Source of the DNA: DASUPK01 sp963833375
Lineage (GTDB): Bacteria; Actinomycetota; Thermoleophilia; Solirubrobacterales; 70-9
NCBI GenBank assembly: GCA_963833375.1
Contig: CAWHXR010000004.1
Coordinates: 1-64,000, forward strand
Direction of reading: 5' to 3'
DNA length: 64,000 bases
Shown here one piece after another: positions 1 to 8,644 of the stretch (within the stretch, counting starts at the first letter, position 1; each line of letters opens with the position of its first letter). Under the pieces are notes generated by a model that saw only the letters and a program-made list of their open reading frames with translations, had not been told where the DNA came from and searched no databases. The position numbers and the translations under genes were made by a program.

Positions 1-1564
1 AGATCAGCCCGAGGCCGCCCGATGCGAGAACGACGGCGGCGTGATCTGAGGCATCCCGGCGGGACTCCTCGGCGGCGTCACGATTCGGTCCGAGGACTAC
101 CTCGCCATCGACGATGCGGTCGCGGGTCGCGCGGGCGAGCATCCTGCCTCCCGCTGTTTCCTCTTCGCGCGCATCCGTAAGCGCTCCGCCGACTGAGCTC
201 AGGCCCTCGTCGGGCGCCGTCGGGGCGTAAACGTCGCCTCCGGCGAGCGCACTCCGCACCAACGCGTTCAACTCGACGCCATAGCGCTGACGGAACGGAC
301 GGCCCTGGCTCTGCCCATGGTCCGAGAGCACCACCAGGTGATACGGGCGGGGGGCGTGCTCAATGGCGCTCTCGAGGCGAGCGAGCTGGGCATCGTGCTG
401 CTTCAGCACCGCGAAGGCATCCGGCTGCTCGACGCCGGAGTGATGCGCGACCTCGTCGTAGCCGACGAAGGTGGAGTACACGACTGGGACGCCCTCGACG
501 ATGTCGCCGAGCAGGGTCGCGACGTTGAGGTCGCGCATGATCACCGTGATAGCGCCTCTCATGAACGGATAGAGACCGCCTCGGTCAACGTGCTCTTCGC
601 CGCGCCTCCGTTGGCGGCGGGCGGCCCGCAGCTCAAGGAGCACGTCCCAGAGATAGAGGGCGATCGTGCGCGTGAAGCCGTAGGGATCGGAGAAGTAGGC
701 GAAGTACTCCCGCGCGCTGGAGCGCTCGCGGTCGCGCAGCACGCTCATCGTCGCCGAGCAGTGGGGCGCGTCGCCGGAGAACATGTTTCCGCGGCTGGCG
801 CCGCCCATCGCCAGCAGGCCGCCACCGTCCGAGTGGCGCCGCTCGAGCTCAACGGCGTCCTTCCCGTGGTTGGAGACCACCGTCCTCCCGCTCTCCTTCT
901 CGTACCAGCGGAAGGCCGGCATGTCGTCGTTGCTCCCCAGCAGCAGCCCCGCCTGGCTGGCGCCGGTCTGGGAGGAGAGGTCGCACTCCCAGGGAACGAT
1001 CGTGTGGCTGCCATCCTCCAGCCAGCCAGCCATTGTCGGGGCATGTCCCTCCATCAGCGCCCTCCTCAGGACGGGCTCGGCGAGGCCGTCGATCTCGAAC
1101 AGGATCACGCCGGGGACGTCAGTGCGACCGGCGTCGCGCACCCGACGCGCTCGGCGGCGAACGAGGCGAAGCTGGCGGGCATCGTTGTCGAAACTGAGGG
1201 CGGGCGCCAGCAGCATCAGGCTGATCGAGAGGGCGAAGGCCACCAGGATCGCGCTGAGGAAATCGGGCGCGGAGCCGTCGACCACCTTGAGCGAGACCGA
1301 GACGATCGCCGCGTTCAGGACGAGTGAGCCGAGGCCGAAGGTCAAGACGGTCAGCGGCAGGAGCAGCCGGATCAGCAGCGGCCATAGCAGCGCGTTGAGC
1401 AGTGCGATCAGTGCGGTGGTCAACAGGACCGCGCCGAAGCTCGGAACATCGATTCCTGGCAACACGGCGGCGGCGGCCCAAAGGATCAGCGCGATCAGCA
1501 GCCAGAGGAGAAGGCCGCGCAGCGCGAACAAGGCTCCGCGGCTGAGCCTGCGGGCGCCGCTCAT
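1..1564 (-). CDS. Phage-holin-like membrane domain fused to a type I phosphodiesterase/alkaline phosphatase-superfamily domain (partial)
   Basis: I translated this by hand from the ATG at 1564; the frame stays open to the left edge, so the C-terminus is missing. Roughly the first 120 residues hold several hydrophobic segments (leucine/alanine-rich, with 'GLGSLVLNAAIV') of the type seen in holin family IV-like membrane domains. A soluble part follows with 'VILFEIDGLAEPVL', 'VPWECDLSSQTGASQAG' and 'VVLSDHGQSQGRPF', the metal-site signatures of the nucleotide pyrophosphatase/phosphodiesterase fold. The start overlaps the stop of the upstream MBL-hydrolase gene (ATGA), so the two are probably translationally coupled. 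The natural substrate cannot be told from sequence. Confidence 0.8.
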   Translation of the reverse strand, partial: MSGARRLSRGALFALRGLLLWLLIALILWAAAAVLPGIDVPSFGAVLLTTALIALLNALLWPLLIRLLLPLTVLTFGLGSLVLNAAIVSVSLKVVDGSAPDFLSAILVAFALSISLMLLAPALSFDNDARQLRLVRRRARRVRDAGRTDVPGVILFEIDGLAEPVLRRALMEGHAPTMAGWLEDGSHTIVPWECDLSSQTGASQAGLLLGSNDDMPAFRWYEKESGRTVVSNHGKDAVELERRHSDGGGLLAMGGASRGNMFSGDAPHCSATMSVLRDRERSSAREYFAYFSDPYGFTRTIALYLWDVLLELRAARRQRRRGEEHVDRGGLYPFMRGAITVIMRDLNVATLLGDIVEGVPVVYSTFVGYDEVAHHSGVEQPDAFAVLKQHDAQLARLESAIEHAPRPYHLVVLSDHGQSQGRPFRQRYGVELNALVRSALAGGDVYAPTAPDEGLSSVGGALTDAREEETAGGRMLARATRDRIVDGEVVLGPNRDAAEESRRDASDHAAVVLASGGLGLI

Positions 1565-2316
1565 CCGCTCTCCAGCGAGGTCTCGGATCCGGGCTCGAGG
1601 ACCCGCACCTCGACCTCCGGCGCCAGCCGGCGTGCCAGCCGAGCGAACTCAAGCGGCGGCTCGGCCAGGGGCTCCGGCCGCAGGCGCCGAAGGCCGACGG
1701 GGTAGAAGGTCCCCCAGTGAATCGGTACCGCGAGGCGAGGGCGAAGCAGCTCCAGCGCTCTTGCGGCCCGCTCGGGGTCGAGATGCCCGGGCCCGACAGA
1801 GCCGCCCCAGCCCCATACCGGCAGCAACGCCAAGTCGAGCGGCCCGAGGTCCGACATCTCCGGGAACAGGTCCGTGTCGCCGGCGAAGTAGACCGTTCGG
1901 ACGCCGCCACCGATCACGTATCCGAGCGGCTCGATTTGCATTCCCCGGCGGTCGCGGTGTCCGTCGTGCACAGCCGGCACAGCCGTCACCTTGATCTCGC
2001 CGATCGAGATCGTCTCTCCACGGCCGATCTCATGGATCTGTTCGGCGCCGCTCTTTGCCGCCCACCTGGTGGCACCCCGCGGAACCACCAGCGGTGTGCT
2101 TGCCGGGAGTCGCCGCAGCGAGGGGAGGTCGAGATGGTCGCGGTGCAGGTGCGAGATCAGCACCACGTCGGGGATCTTGGCAAGTTCGGGCGACGGTCGC
2201 GGTCCTTGCCGTCGCAGCGGGCCCAGCCATCCCCGCAGCATGGGATCGGTGAGGATCGAGGTGTGGTCGAGCCGAAGCAGGGTGGTCGCGTGGCCGATGT
2301 AGGTCAGGCGGTCCAT
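1561..2316 (-). CDS. MBL-fold metal-dependent hydrolase (UlaG/lactonase-like)
   Basis: A 251-residue metallo-beta-lactamase-fold protein. The signature HLHRDHLD (about residue 56) supplies the HxHxDH zinc site, 'VPAVHDGHRD' the next ligand region, 'YFAGDTDL' the bridging Asp and 'PIHWGTFY' the last His. The opening 'YIGHATTLL' is typical of the branch that includes L-ascorbate-6-phosphate lactonase and NAPE-PLD-like hydrolases. It is the first gene of a two-gene operon, and its stop overlaps the start of the phosphodiesterase fusion. The substrate is unknown; a cytoplasmic phosphoester or lactone hydrolase is the reasonable guess. Confidence 0.85.
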   Translation of the reverse strand: MDRLTYIGHATTLLRLDHTSILTDPMLRGWLGPLRRQGPRPSPELAKIPDVVLISHLHRDHLDLPSLRRLPASTPLVVPRGATRWAAKSGAEQIHEIGRGETISIGEIKVTAVPAVHDGHRDRRGMQIEPLGYVIGGGVRTVYFAGDTDLFPEMSDLGPLDLALLPVWGWGGSVGPGHLDPERAARALELLRPRLAVPIHWGTFYPVGLRRLRPEPLAEPPLEFARLARRLAPEVEVRVLEPGSETSLESG

Positions 2317-2395
2317 GGCGAGTCTGATCAGGTGTCCTTCAGCAAAGACGGCCGATGATTCGCGGCCGCGTTCGCCGTTTCCGGGGCGGCGACGA

Positions 2396-2560
2396 TCACG
2401 ACGAGGACGATTTCATCGAGATCGATCCGGGCGCGCTCGCAATCAGGTAGATCAGGATGCCGATCAGCGGGATGATGAAGATCAGCAAGGTCAGCCTGCC
2501 TTTCCCTATCCGTTTCCAACCAAGCTTCCTCACAGCTCCTATAGCCGTATTCAGTCTCAC
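2396..2560 (-). pseudogene. Short membrane ORF resembling the C-terminal half of a PLDc_N-type protein
   Basis: A 54-codon frame starting with GTG at 2560 (alternative GTG at 2533, with AGGAG very close upstream). It contains 'GKGRLTLLIFIIPLIGILIYLIA', one strong membrane segment like the second helix of phospholipase-D N-terminal (PLDc_N) membrane proteins. The usual first helix is absent upstream, so this is either a truncated remnant or a very small membrane protein. It ends about 80 bases before the MBL-hydrolase start on the same strand. Confidence 0.3.
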
Positions 2561-2649
2561 GCGATTCGAGAGCACGGCCAGGCAATGCCCCTGGGGCGCG
2601 GCAGGGATCCGAACATGTGCCGCTGACCGGCGCGGATAGAGTTCGCGAC

Positions 2650-3027
2650 GTGCGGTTGATCCACACCTGCTACCGAATCACCGATCCCCATCGATCGGTC
2701 GCCTTCTACGAGGCCTTGGGGCTCGAGAAACGCCGCGAGATGCCGATCCGCGACGAGGCAATCAATATCTTCATGGGCGTGCCGGGTGAGCAGCTGCCCG
2801 AGCTCGAGCTGACCCATAACTACGGCGTCGAAAGCTACGAGCTGGGAACCGCCTACGGTCACGTAGCACTCGCGGTCGACGACCTGGGCGTCACCCTCGA
2901 GCATCTCAAGGAGATGGGGATCGAGCCGGAGAAGCCCCCTTATCGAATTCACGAGGGCGGCTCGCGCCTCTGCTTCGTCAGGGACCCCGACGGATACAGG
3001 ATCGAGCTGCTCGAGCTGGCGGGCTGA
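2650..3027 (+). CDS. gloA: Lactoylglutathione lyase (glyoxalase I) family protein
   Basis: A 125-residue VOC-fold protein. The metal ligands typical of glyoxalase I are visible: His in 'LIHTCYRI', Glu in 'LELTHNYG', His in 'YGHVALAVDD' and Glu in 'YRIELLEL'. 'NYGVESYELGTAYGHVA' is close to the bacterial GloA pattern. I chose GTG 2650 (VRLIHTCYRI) because family members begin a few residues before the first His ligand; an ATG-like start at 2617 would add an unrelated tail. The role would be detoxification of methylglyoxal-type hemithioacetals. The thiol cofactor in actinobacteria is often not glutathione, so the cofactor is left open. Confidence 0.85.
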   Translation: MRLIHTCYRITDPHRSVAFYEALGLEKRREMPIRDEAINIFMGVPGEQLPELELTHNYGVESYELGTAYGHVALAVDDLGVTLEHLKEMGIEPEKPPYRIHEGGSRLCFVRDPDGYRIELLELAG

Positions 3028-3363
3028 GGGCGCGCCCCTTCGGCGGTCCCGGATCGAGTCGATACTGCTCCCTGTCGCGTGAAAGCAGGCGCGGGCGCTT
3101 CACGCTGGGTAGCGGCTGGCCTCTCGAATTCTGGGGAAGGTCGTAGCGAGAGACGAATCAGGCCGGCGATGCGATCTTTCGGAGACGCACGGATCAGGGC
3201 GTCAAACCGAAGCGGGGAGGGGCCATAGCCTCGAGTCATCGGGCGTGGCTGCCAATGGCGGTCTTCTGCTTCAGGAGCGGCGACGCAGCTTTCTGACGGG
3301 GAACAAACGGGGAACAATCCTTTACCGAACTTGCAGAGCAACCGAGCCAAAGGAGAACGAGAG
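3028..3363 (+). other. Intergenic region with a possible terminator hairpin after gloA
   Basis: No convincing gene here; open frames are short shadows. An inverted repeat GCGTGAA...TTCACGC (3077-3105) lies 50 bases after the gloA stop and could end its transcript. The tail carries the Shine-Dalgarno AAAGGAG for the next gene. Confidence 0.5.
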
Positions 3364-4017
3364 ATGAAGATCGGGGTGCTGGGTACGGGGATGGTCGGTC
3401 AGACGATCGGGACGAAGCTGGTGGAGCTGGGGCACGAGGTGACGATGGGCTCACGCAAGGCCGGCAACGAGAATGCGGTCGCCTGGGTGAAGGACGCCGG
3501 CGACACGGCCGCCGAAGGCAGCTTCGCCGACGCCGCCGGGCACGGCGAGCTGGTTGTCAACTGCACTGCCGGGGTGGCCTCCCTTGAGGCCCTCGACGCG
3601 GCGGGCAAAGAGAACCTCTCGGGCAAGACCCTGATCGACATCGCCAACCCGCTCGATGCCTCACAGGGTTTCCCTCCCACGCTGGCCTTCTGCAACGACG
3701 ACAGCCTCGGAGAGCGGATCCAGGCGGCCTTTCCCGAGGCCCACGTGGTGAAGACGCTCAACACGATGAACTGCCAGGTGATGGTGGATCCCACCAGGGT
3801 CCCCGGAGAGCACACCGTGTTCGTGAGCGGGGAGGACGAGGGTGCCAAGCGCGGGGTGATCGACCTGCTTGGCGCGTTCGGTTGGCCCGAGGAGCGAATC
3901 ATCGACCTCGGTGGCATCCAGACCGCCCGCGGCACCGAGATGTACCTGCCGCTCTGGCTCAGACTCTACGGACGGCTCGACACCGGCGATTTCAACATCG
4001 GCGTCCTGCGCGCCTGA
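3364..4017 (+). CDS. NADPH-dependent F420 reductase-like NAD(P)-binding protein
   Basis: A 217-residue protein beginning with 'KIGVLGTGMVGQTIGTKL', a Rossmann nucleotide-binding loop (GxGxxG), followed by 'VTMGSRK', where the basic residues suit NADP(H). 'KTLIDIANPLD' and 'VVKTLNTMNCQVMVDP' match the F420-dependent NADP oxidoreductase family (Pfam F420_oxidored). A good Shine-Dalgarno (AAAGGAGAACGAG) precedes ATG 3364. The family moves hydride between NADPH and F420 or related acceptors; the true acceptor here is not proven. The gene appears monocistronic. Confidence 0.8.
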   Translation: MKIGVLGTGMVGQTIGTKLVELGHEVTMGSRKAGNENAVAWVKDAGDTAAEGSFADAAGHGELVVNCTAGVASLEALDAAGKENLSGKTLIDIANPLDASQGFPPTLAFCNDDSLGERIQAAFPEAHVVKTLNTMNCQVMVDPTRVPGEHTVFVSGEDEGAKRGVIDLLGAFGWPEERIIDLGGIQTARGTEMYLPLWLRLYGRLDTGDFNIGVLRA

Positions 4018-4170
4018 GGCGGGGCGCTGGGCAGGTCGATTCCGCGCTCCGAGCACCTAAGCGGCACTCTGGCACCGAACCTCGGTACTCAAGCCGGCAG
4101 GTTGGATTGCTCCCTGATCCTGGGCACCGGATGGCGCGACGAGATCGCCAGCGGAGATCAGTCCTCCGCG

Positions 4171-5358
4171 CTAGCCGGCGCCCGACGGCGGCACGGGCAA
4201 GCGCAGCGCTGAGGGTGCGACGCCGATTGGCACGAGCTCCGACACGCCGTAGTTCTGACCCTTCTGCGCCAGCGCCTTGAAGCGCCCCGGCAGCTCGAGG
4301 GTCGTGGAGACGGTCGCGATGCCTTCCTTGTCCGTGCGTGCCGTTCCGCCGGCGAAGCTCACCCGCGCCTGGCGCAGGGGCTGGCCGTCGCGGGTTGCGT
4401 GAACCGTCGCCCGCACCTCGCCCGGCAGTGCCCCGACGTTGCTGTCCGTGACCTCCACCTCGAAGCGCCTGTGGGCTGGGGCCGGCACGAAGTGGAGCAA
4501 GGCGCTGGTCGGTCCGAAGCTGAGACGGCATCCGGGGTCGAATGGCCCGATCAGCCAGTGAAGCTCTCCGCCGAGCGTTTGAATCACGTCGAGGCCCTCG
4601 GACTCGCCGCAGATGCTCATCTGGAGCTCGAGTTGCCGTTCGCCGGAGGCGGGATCGACGGCCCACACTTGATAGACGCCGTTGGCCTCACCGGCCAGCA
4701 GGAGCCGGCCGTCCCGGAACACAGCGCCGGTGACGCCGGTTGGTGGCACGGCGTCGACGAGGCGGCGGACGGGCTCGAGCAGGGGCCCGGAGGGGGCGCG
4801 ATTGGCTTGCGAGACCTCGGTCGAGCGGTAGGCGAGCAGATCGCTACCGCTGCTGGTCCAGATCAGCGAGCCGTCAGGCGAGGTCTCGGCCCACATCGCC
4901 TTCGGGATCTCCGCTGGGTCGAGCTTTACGTAGTAGCGAAAGTCGAGCGTGGCGGGGTCCGCGACGCCAAACGAGCCGGTGCCGCAGGTATTGCCGACTC
5001 CGGGCGTGAAGCACTCCAGCGGCAGCAGCACGCGACCGCCCTCGCCGGGATTCCAGGTCGGGTCGCCGATGTGGTTGTAGCCCTCCGCCTGCTCGACAGC
5101 GTCCGGGATCGCGTCCGGAACGCCTGCGGTCTGGCGCAGCAGCGGCGTGGTGCGCCACAACCCCTCGAAAACTCCCACGAAATACAAGTTCGCCTCGGCC
5201 GGGTCTGAGGTGAGCCCCTGCCAGTAGGCGATGGGAACCGAGCTCGCTCCGGTGAACAGCCAGCGTCCGGGATCCTGTGCGACGGCGGTGGGTGCGGTGC
5301 TCAGTCCAAGAGCGACCGTGGTGGCGAGAACGGCGAAAAGCGACCGCGCGCAGCGCAC
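4171..5358 (-). CDS. Secreted protein of unknown function with C-terminal Ig-like domain
   Basis: 395 residues from a GTG start. The N-terminus is a Sec-type signal peptide (basic MRCARS, hydrophobic core, 'TAVAQD' cleavage region). The centre has beta-propeller-like stretches ('SPDGSLIWTSSGSDLLAY', 'FRDGRLLLAGEANGVYQVWAVDPASG'). The last ~90 residues look like an Ig-like or carboxypeptidase-regulatory domain ('GEVRATVHATRDGQPLRQARVSFAGG'). It ends in a short Pro/Gly tail with no sorting motif I recognise. Family and role are unknown. Confidence 0.7.
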   Translation of the reverse strand: MRCARSLFAVLATTVALGLSTAPTAVAQDPGRWLFTGASSVPIAYWQGLTSDPAEANLYFVGVFEGLWRTTPLLRQTAGVPDAIPDAVEQAEGYNHIGDPTWNPGEGGRVLLPLECFTPGVGNTCGTGSFGVADPATLDFRYYVKLDPAEIPKAMWAETSPDGSLIWTSSGSDLLAYRSTEVSQANRAPSGPLLEPVRRLVDAVPPTGVTGAVFRDGRLLLAGEANGVYQVWAVDPASGERQLELQMSICGESEGLDVIQTLGGELHWLIGPFDPGCRLSFGPTSALLHFVPAPAHRRFEVEVTDSNVGALPGEVRATVHATRDGQPLRQARVSFAGGTARTDKEGIATVSTTLELPGRFKALAQKGQNYGVSELVPIGVAPSALRLPVPPSGAG

Positions 5359-5510
5359 GCGGGCAGCCTAGACGACAGTGGGCCCGCGCCGCTCCCGTGT
5401 GAACCGGAACGTCCGGGGCGGGTATGCGTCTCTGCGCTTCCTGAATTCGTAAGACGCACGGGCCACGAGTCCGGACTACCGCTTCTCGTCTCAATGAAGG
5501 AGGGCCGAAA

Positions 5511-5540
5511 GAAGGGGGCCGGCGGTTGCCGGCCCCCTTC
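5511..5540 (-). terminator. Strong intrinsic terminator hairpin
   Basis: A perfect 13-bp stem with a 4-nt loop: GAAGGGGGCCGGC-GGTT-GCCGGCCCCCTTC. It sits about 20 bases after the stop of the 139-residue secreted protein on the minus strand and probably ends that transcript. No long U-tract follows, as is usual in high-GC actinobacteria. Confidence 0.75.
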
Positions 5541-5562
5541 GTGACGCAATCCGAAAGCTTGC

Positions 5563-5982
5563 TCAGGAACTGGGGGGTGAGCCCGAGACTTTCTGCACGG
5601 TCGCGCAGATCGCGGTCGTGGTTGCAGGCTGAGCCGCCGCGTTTCCGTTGAAGACCGTGCCGGCCCAACCTGACGTGGTTGGAGTGCTGTCGTTGACGAA
5701 CATGTCGGCCTCAAGGCTTAGCTTGACGCCACCACCGATCACGTGGGTACCTGCTGGGCAGGTAGCTGCCACATGAACTCCAGGGCTGTCGGGCACATTG
5801 GTACTCGGGACGCTGGTTGTCACGGCCACATACTGAACGGGCCCCCGCACTGCCTGCTTTTTGAACTTCTTGGTCGTAAGGACACCGCCTGCAACTGCGG
5901 TGCCACCCAGTGCCGCGATCAGGGCGATCACGGCGATGATCATCGCGGGGCTGGGTCGCCGCGCGGGTAGTCGTTTGATCAT
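5563..5982 (-). CDS. Small secreted/anchored protein, unknown function
   Basis: 139 residues. ATG 5982 is preceded by AAAGGAGGAG, an excellent Shine-Dalgarno. 'MIKRLPARRPSPAMIIAVIALIAALGGTAVA' forms a basic stretch plus one hydrophobic helix, a signal anchor or signal peptide of the type repeated many times in Solirubrobacterales genomes. The rest is Thr/Ser/Val-rich, with two cysteines ('AATCPAGTHVIGGG', 'AICATVQ') that could form a disulfide outside the cell. It is monocistronic, bounded by an inverted repeat upstream and a strong terminator downstream. Confidence 0.75.
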   Translation of the reverse strand: MIKRLPARRPSPAMIIAVIALIAALGGTAVAGGVLTTKKFKKQAVRGPVQYVAVTTSVPSTNVPDSPGVHVAATCPAGTHVIGGGVKLSLEADMFVNDSTPTTSGWAGTVFNGNAAAQPATTTAICATVQKVSGSPPSS

Positions 5983-6385
5983 TTGACAACTCCTCCTTTG
6001 AGAGCGTTGGGCACAAACTCGACGTTCTCCTTCGACATCGCCCACGCAGTATCTCGCGGCCCACCAGCAGTGCTGCTCTTCATGCAAAGCAGCACTCAAC
6101 AGGCAGCGATGTTCGCGTTCGTGAAAATGAGATCGCGGGACTGACTCAGCCGACGGCGCTCCATTCGAGCAGCCTTTCGCGCAAGTGTGGACTTTGGCCG
6201 AGGCCGGATCCCCCGCTGGGAGCTTTGTTAGCTGTTGACTCGCCGAGGCTTCCGTACGCGATGCTTGGGGCATCGCCGAAGAGCTCCAAGTCACCTACCT
6301 GACACCTCCGTCGGAGGATCTGCCGCAGGAGTTCCAGTCGCGGAGCCTGCGCCGCCGCGCGCTGCAGGCGCTCGCGGCGCTCGGA
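5983..6385 (-). other. Intergenic region holding an inverted repeat upstream of the secreted-protein gene
   Basis: A perfect inverted repeat AGTGCTGCT (6069-6077) / AGCAGCACT (6088-6096), with a 10-nt loop, lies 87 bases upstream of the secreted-protein start. It may be an operator or a terminator. The right part (from 6242) is open in the frame of the next gene and coding-like, but has no usable start codon. Confidence 0.45.
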
Positions 6386-7369
6386 TTGCTGGTGGCGATC
6401 TTCCTGCTGGCTCCGGGGCTCGGGGAGGTGCGGGACCTGCTGGTGAAGGCCAGCCCGGGCTGGCTGATCCTGGCGACGGTGCTCGAGGCGCTCTCCTTCG
6501 TGTCGTACGTCGTCATGTTCGGCCCGATCTTCTGCACGGGGCTGAGCCGGCGGCGGAGCTGGCAGATCGCGGGCTCCGAGCTCGCGATGGGCTCACTGGT
6601 CCCTGCCAGCGGCGCGGGAGGCCTGGCGCTCGGGGCGTGGGTGCTCCATCGGGGCGGAATGGGTGGAAAGCGGATCGCCCGGCGCTCCGTCGCGTTCTTC
6701 CTGGTCAAGAGCGGGGTGAACTTTCTCGCGGTGGCGGTTCTGGGGGCGGCGCTTGCGGTTGGCCTGCTCGGCCCGGATCTGGCGCTGTGGCTGACCGCGC
6801 TGCCCGCCGCCTTGGCGGCGCTCACGATCTTGGCGGTTGGAGCGCTCCCGCGCCTGGGGCGGGGCGACCCTCCTGAGCCGGACGCATCGCGAGTGCGCCG
6901 GGGAATCAGCGCGACGCGCGTGGCGGTGATCGACGGTACGGCCGCGGCGCGGCAGATCCTGCGGTCAGGGCATTTGGGCGTGATCGCCGGAGCGGTCGGC
7001 TACTGGGCCTTCGACAACGCCGTCCTCTGGGCGACCTTCCACGCCTTCGGTGCCTCTCCGCCCCTCACGGTGATCCTGATGGGCTACCTGATCGGCCAGC
7101 TCGGGGGCCTGCTGCCGATCCCGGGCGGCATCGGCGGCATCGACCTCGGGCTGATCGGGACGCTGATCGTCTACGGAGCCCCAGCCGCCGCCACCGCGGC
7201 AGCGGTGCTCGCCTACCGGATCATCCTGTTCTGGCTGCCGCTGATCGCCGGTGGCGTCCTGTTCGACAGGCTGCGCCACGACATGCCGGACGGCGAGGAG
7301 TTCGCCGCGTGCGCCCCCGCGATCGCCAGCCAGTCCGCGCCGCTCGCGGCCTCAGCCGCGTCCCGCTGA
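6386..7369 (+). CDS. Lysylphosphatidylglycerol synthase-type transmembrane flippase family protein (UPF0104/YbhN-like)
   Basis: About 327 residues with many hydrophobic helices. It has family marks such as 'LATVLEALSFVSYVVMF', 'AGSELAMGSLVPASGAGGLALG', 'VAFFLVKSGVNF' and 'GQLGGLLPIPGGIGGIDLGLIG'. These integral membrane proteins resemble the flippase half of MprF and probably move or handle lipids. The start is uncertain. TTG 6386 falls inside the first helix, while the same frame is open and coding-like back to 6242 ('EELQVTYLTPPSEDLPQEF') without ATG/GTG. The true N-terminus may therefore lie upstream or have been lost. The gene stops 6 bases before the left end of the insertion sequence. 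Confidence 0.75.
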   Translation: MLVAIFLLAPGLGEVRDLLVKASPGWLILATVLEALSFVSYVVMFGPIFCTGLSRRRSWQIAGSELAMGSLVPASGAGGLALGAWVLHRGGMGGKRIARRSVAFFLVKSGVNFLAVAVLGAALAVGLLGPDLALWLTALPAALAALTILAVGALPRLGRGDPPEPDASRVRRGISATRVAVIDGTAAARQILRSGHLGVIAGAVGYWAFDNAVLWATFHAFGASPPLTVILMGYLIGQLGGLLPIPGGIGGIDLGLIGTLIVYGAPAAATAAAVLAYRIILFWLPLIAGGVLFDRLRHDMPDGEEFAACAPAIASQSAPLAASAASR

Positions 7370-7423
7370 CCGGACTAACCCCAAGTTCTCGCAACACCTG
7401 CGGGATCTATAGAGCCTTGAAGT

Positions 7424-7455
7424 CAGACGCCCCCGGCCATGGCCGGGGGCGTCTG
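7424..7455 (+). repeat. 32-bp perfect palindrome inside the IS leader
   Basis: CAGACGCCCCCGGCC-AT-GGCCGGGGGCGTCTG reads the same on both strands over 32 bases. It sits between the left IS end and the transposase start. Many IS elements carry such a hairpin to stop outside transcripts or hide the transposase ribosome-binding site; that role is inferred here. Confidence 0.75.
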
Positions 7456-7510
7456 CGCGCTCGCTCACGCTCCTCGGTGCCAACCAAAGAAGCAACGAAG
7501 GGAGCATGAC

Positions 7511-8504
7511 GTGACTGAGGATGACGTGTTGTTCGGATTCCGCCTGCGCTGCCTGACCTTGGCCGAGGAACTCGGCAACGTGGCGGCCGCCTGCAGGACG
7601 ATGGGGGTCGAGCGCTCGACCTACTACCGCTGGAAGCGCAAGGTCGACCGCTGGGGCATGGAGGCCCTGCGGGTGCGCGAGCGCCGGCGCCCGCGGATGC
7701 CCAACCAGATCGGCCCCCACCTCGAGCAGCGGATCCTCGCCTTCGCCCTGGCCCGGCCGGGCCTGGGGCCCAGGCGGATCTCCTCGGAGCTCCGACGGGA
7801 GAAGTGGGGCGGCATCCGGATCTCGGAGCACGGCGTCTGGCGGGTGCTGCGGCGCTTCAACCTGAACACCCGCTCAAAGCGCCTGGCGCTCGTCGCCCGT
7901 CACGCGGAGCCTTATGAGCGAAAGCCGGAGATCCCGCCGCCTGAGCGCCATATCGACGCCTCAGAGCCCGGCGAGAAGGTGCAGCTGGACTGCTTCTTCG
8001 TCGGGCGACTCTCCGGGAGCAAGGGCACCGTCTGGCAATACACCGCCTCAGACGTCGCCTCGGGGTTCATCTGGGCGGAGCTTCATTCCTCGGAGCGAAA
8101 TCCCAGGGCTCGCTTCACCGCCGAGCTGGTCCACCGGGTCGCCCGCGAGCTCCGTGCCGCCGGCTGGAAGCTCGGGCAGGTGACCACCGACAACGGCTCG
8201 GAGTTCGCCTCCAAGGAGTTCGGCGCGGCGGTCGAGTCGGTGGGTGCCCGCCAGTGGCGGATCAAGGCCGGGCGCCCCAACTCCAACGGCTGTGTCGAGC
8301 GGGCCCAGCTCGACGATCCTCGAGGAGTGCTGGCGGCCGGCCTTCGCTCGATCATTGGCCCCGAAGATCACCGCCCTTCGGCGCGACCTCGATGAATACC
8401 TCGATGAGTTCAACTTCGATCGCGCCCACGACGGGCGCCTCACCAAGGGACGGGTGCCCGGGGATATCGTCTTCGGCGCTCGCAAGATGGGGAGCGTGAG
8501 ATGA
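7511..8504 (+). pseudogene. IS transposase with HTH and rve integrase core, frameshifted near 8312
   Basis: The start is GTG 7511 (VTEDDVLFGFRLRCL) after GAAGGGAGCATGAC. An N-terminal helix-turn-helix ('NVAAACRTMGVERSTYYRWKRK') is followed by an integrase core. The catalytic triad is visible: Asp in 'VQLDCFFV', Asp in 'VTTDNGSEF' and Glu in 'GCVERAQ'. Just after the last Glu, one extra base (about 8312, 'CAGCTCGACGATC') moves the natural continuation ('ILEECWRPAFARSLAPK...GARKMGSVR') into another frame. Read through, the protein would be about 330 residues, normal for the family. This could be true decay or a sequencing error. Confidence 0.75.
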
Positions 8505-8644
8505 GCCCGAGTTGTTGCAGCTACTCGGGGTTAGGACGCGCTAGACCGGCAGTTAGTTCGCGTTCTTCTTGCATTTCTTGGGCGCCGTGGCGGACTTCTG
8601 CTTTAGTCCGGACGTGTGGCCCGTGCGTCTCCGAAAGATCGAAT

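Larger units (their letters stand above)
7375..8534 (+). mobile_element. Insertion sequence with rve-type (DDE) transposase, about 1.16 kb
   Basis: The left end reads CTAACCCCAAGTTCTCGCAACA (7375-). The right end, read on the minus strand from 8534, is CTAACCCCGAGTAGCTGCAACA. These are imperfect terminal inverted repeats of about 22 bp with most positions identical. Inside are a 32-bp perfect palindrome and one transposase frame. The layout fits an IS481/IS3-like element with a single orfB-type gene. I see no clear target duplication (left flank ccgga, right flank gacgc). The transposase carries a frameshift, so the copy may be inactive. Confidence 0.8.

Noticed and set aside
7439..7510. Upstream start (7439) for the transposase
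   Set aside because: It would lie inside the 32-bp palindrome and add a tail unlike transposases; GTG 7511 has a better ribosome site.
8300..8320. Programmed frameshift in the transposase
   Set aside because: There is no slippery A/T heptamer at the site and the shift lies after the catalytic Glu in one continuous domain; a simple extra base explains it.
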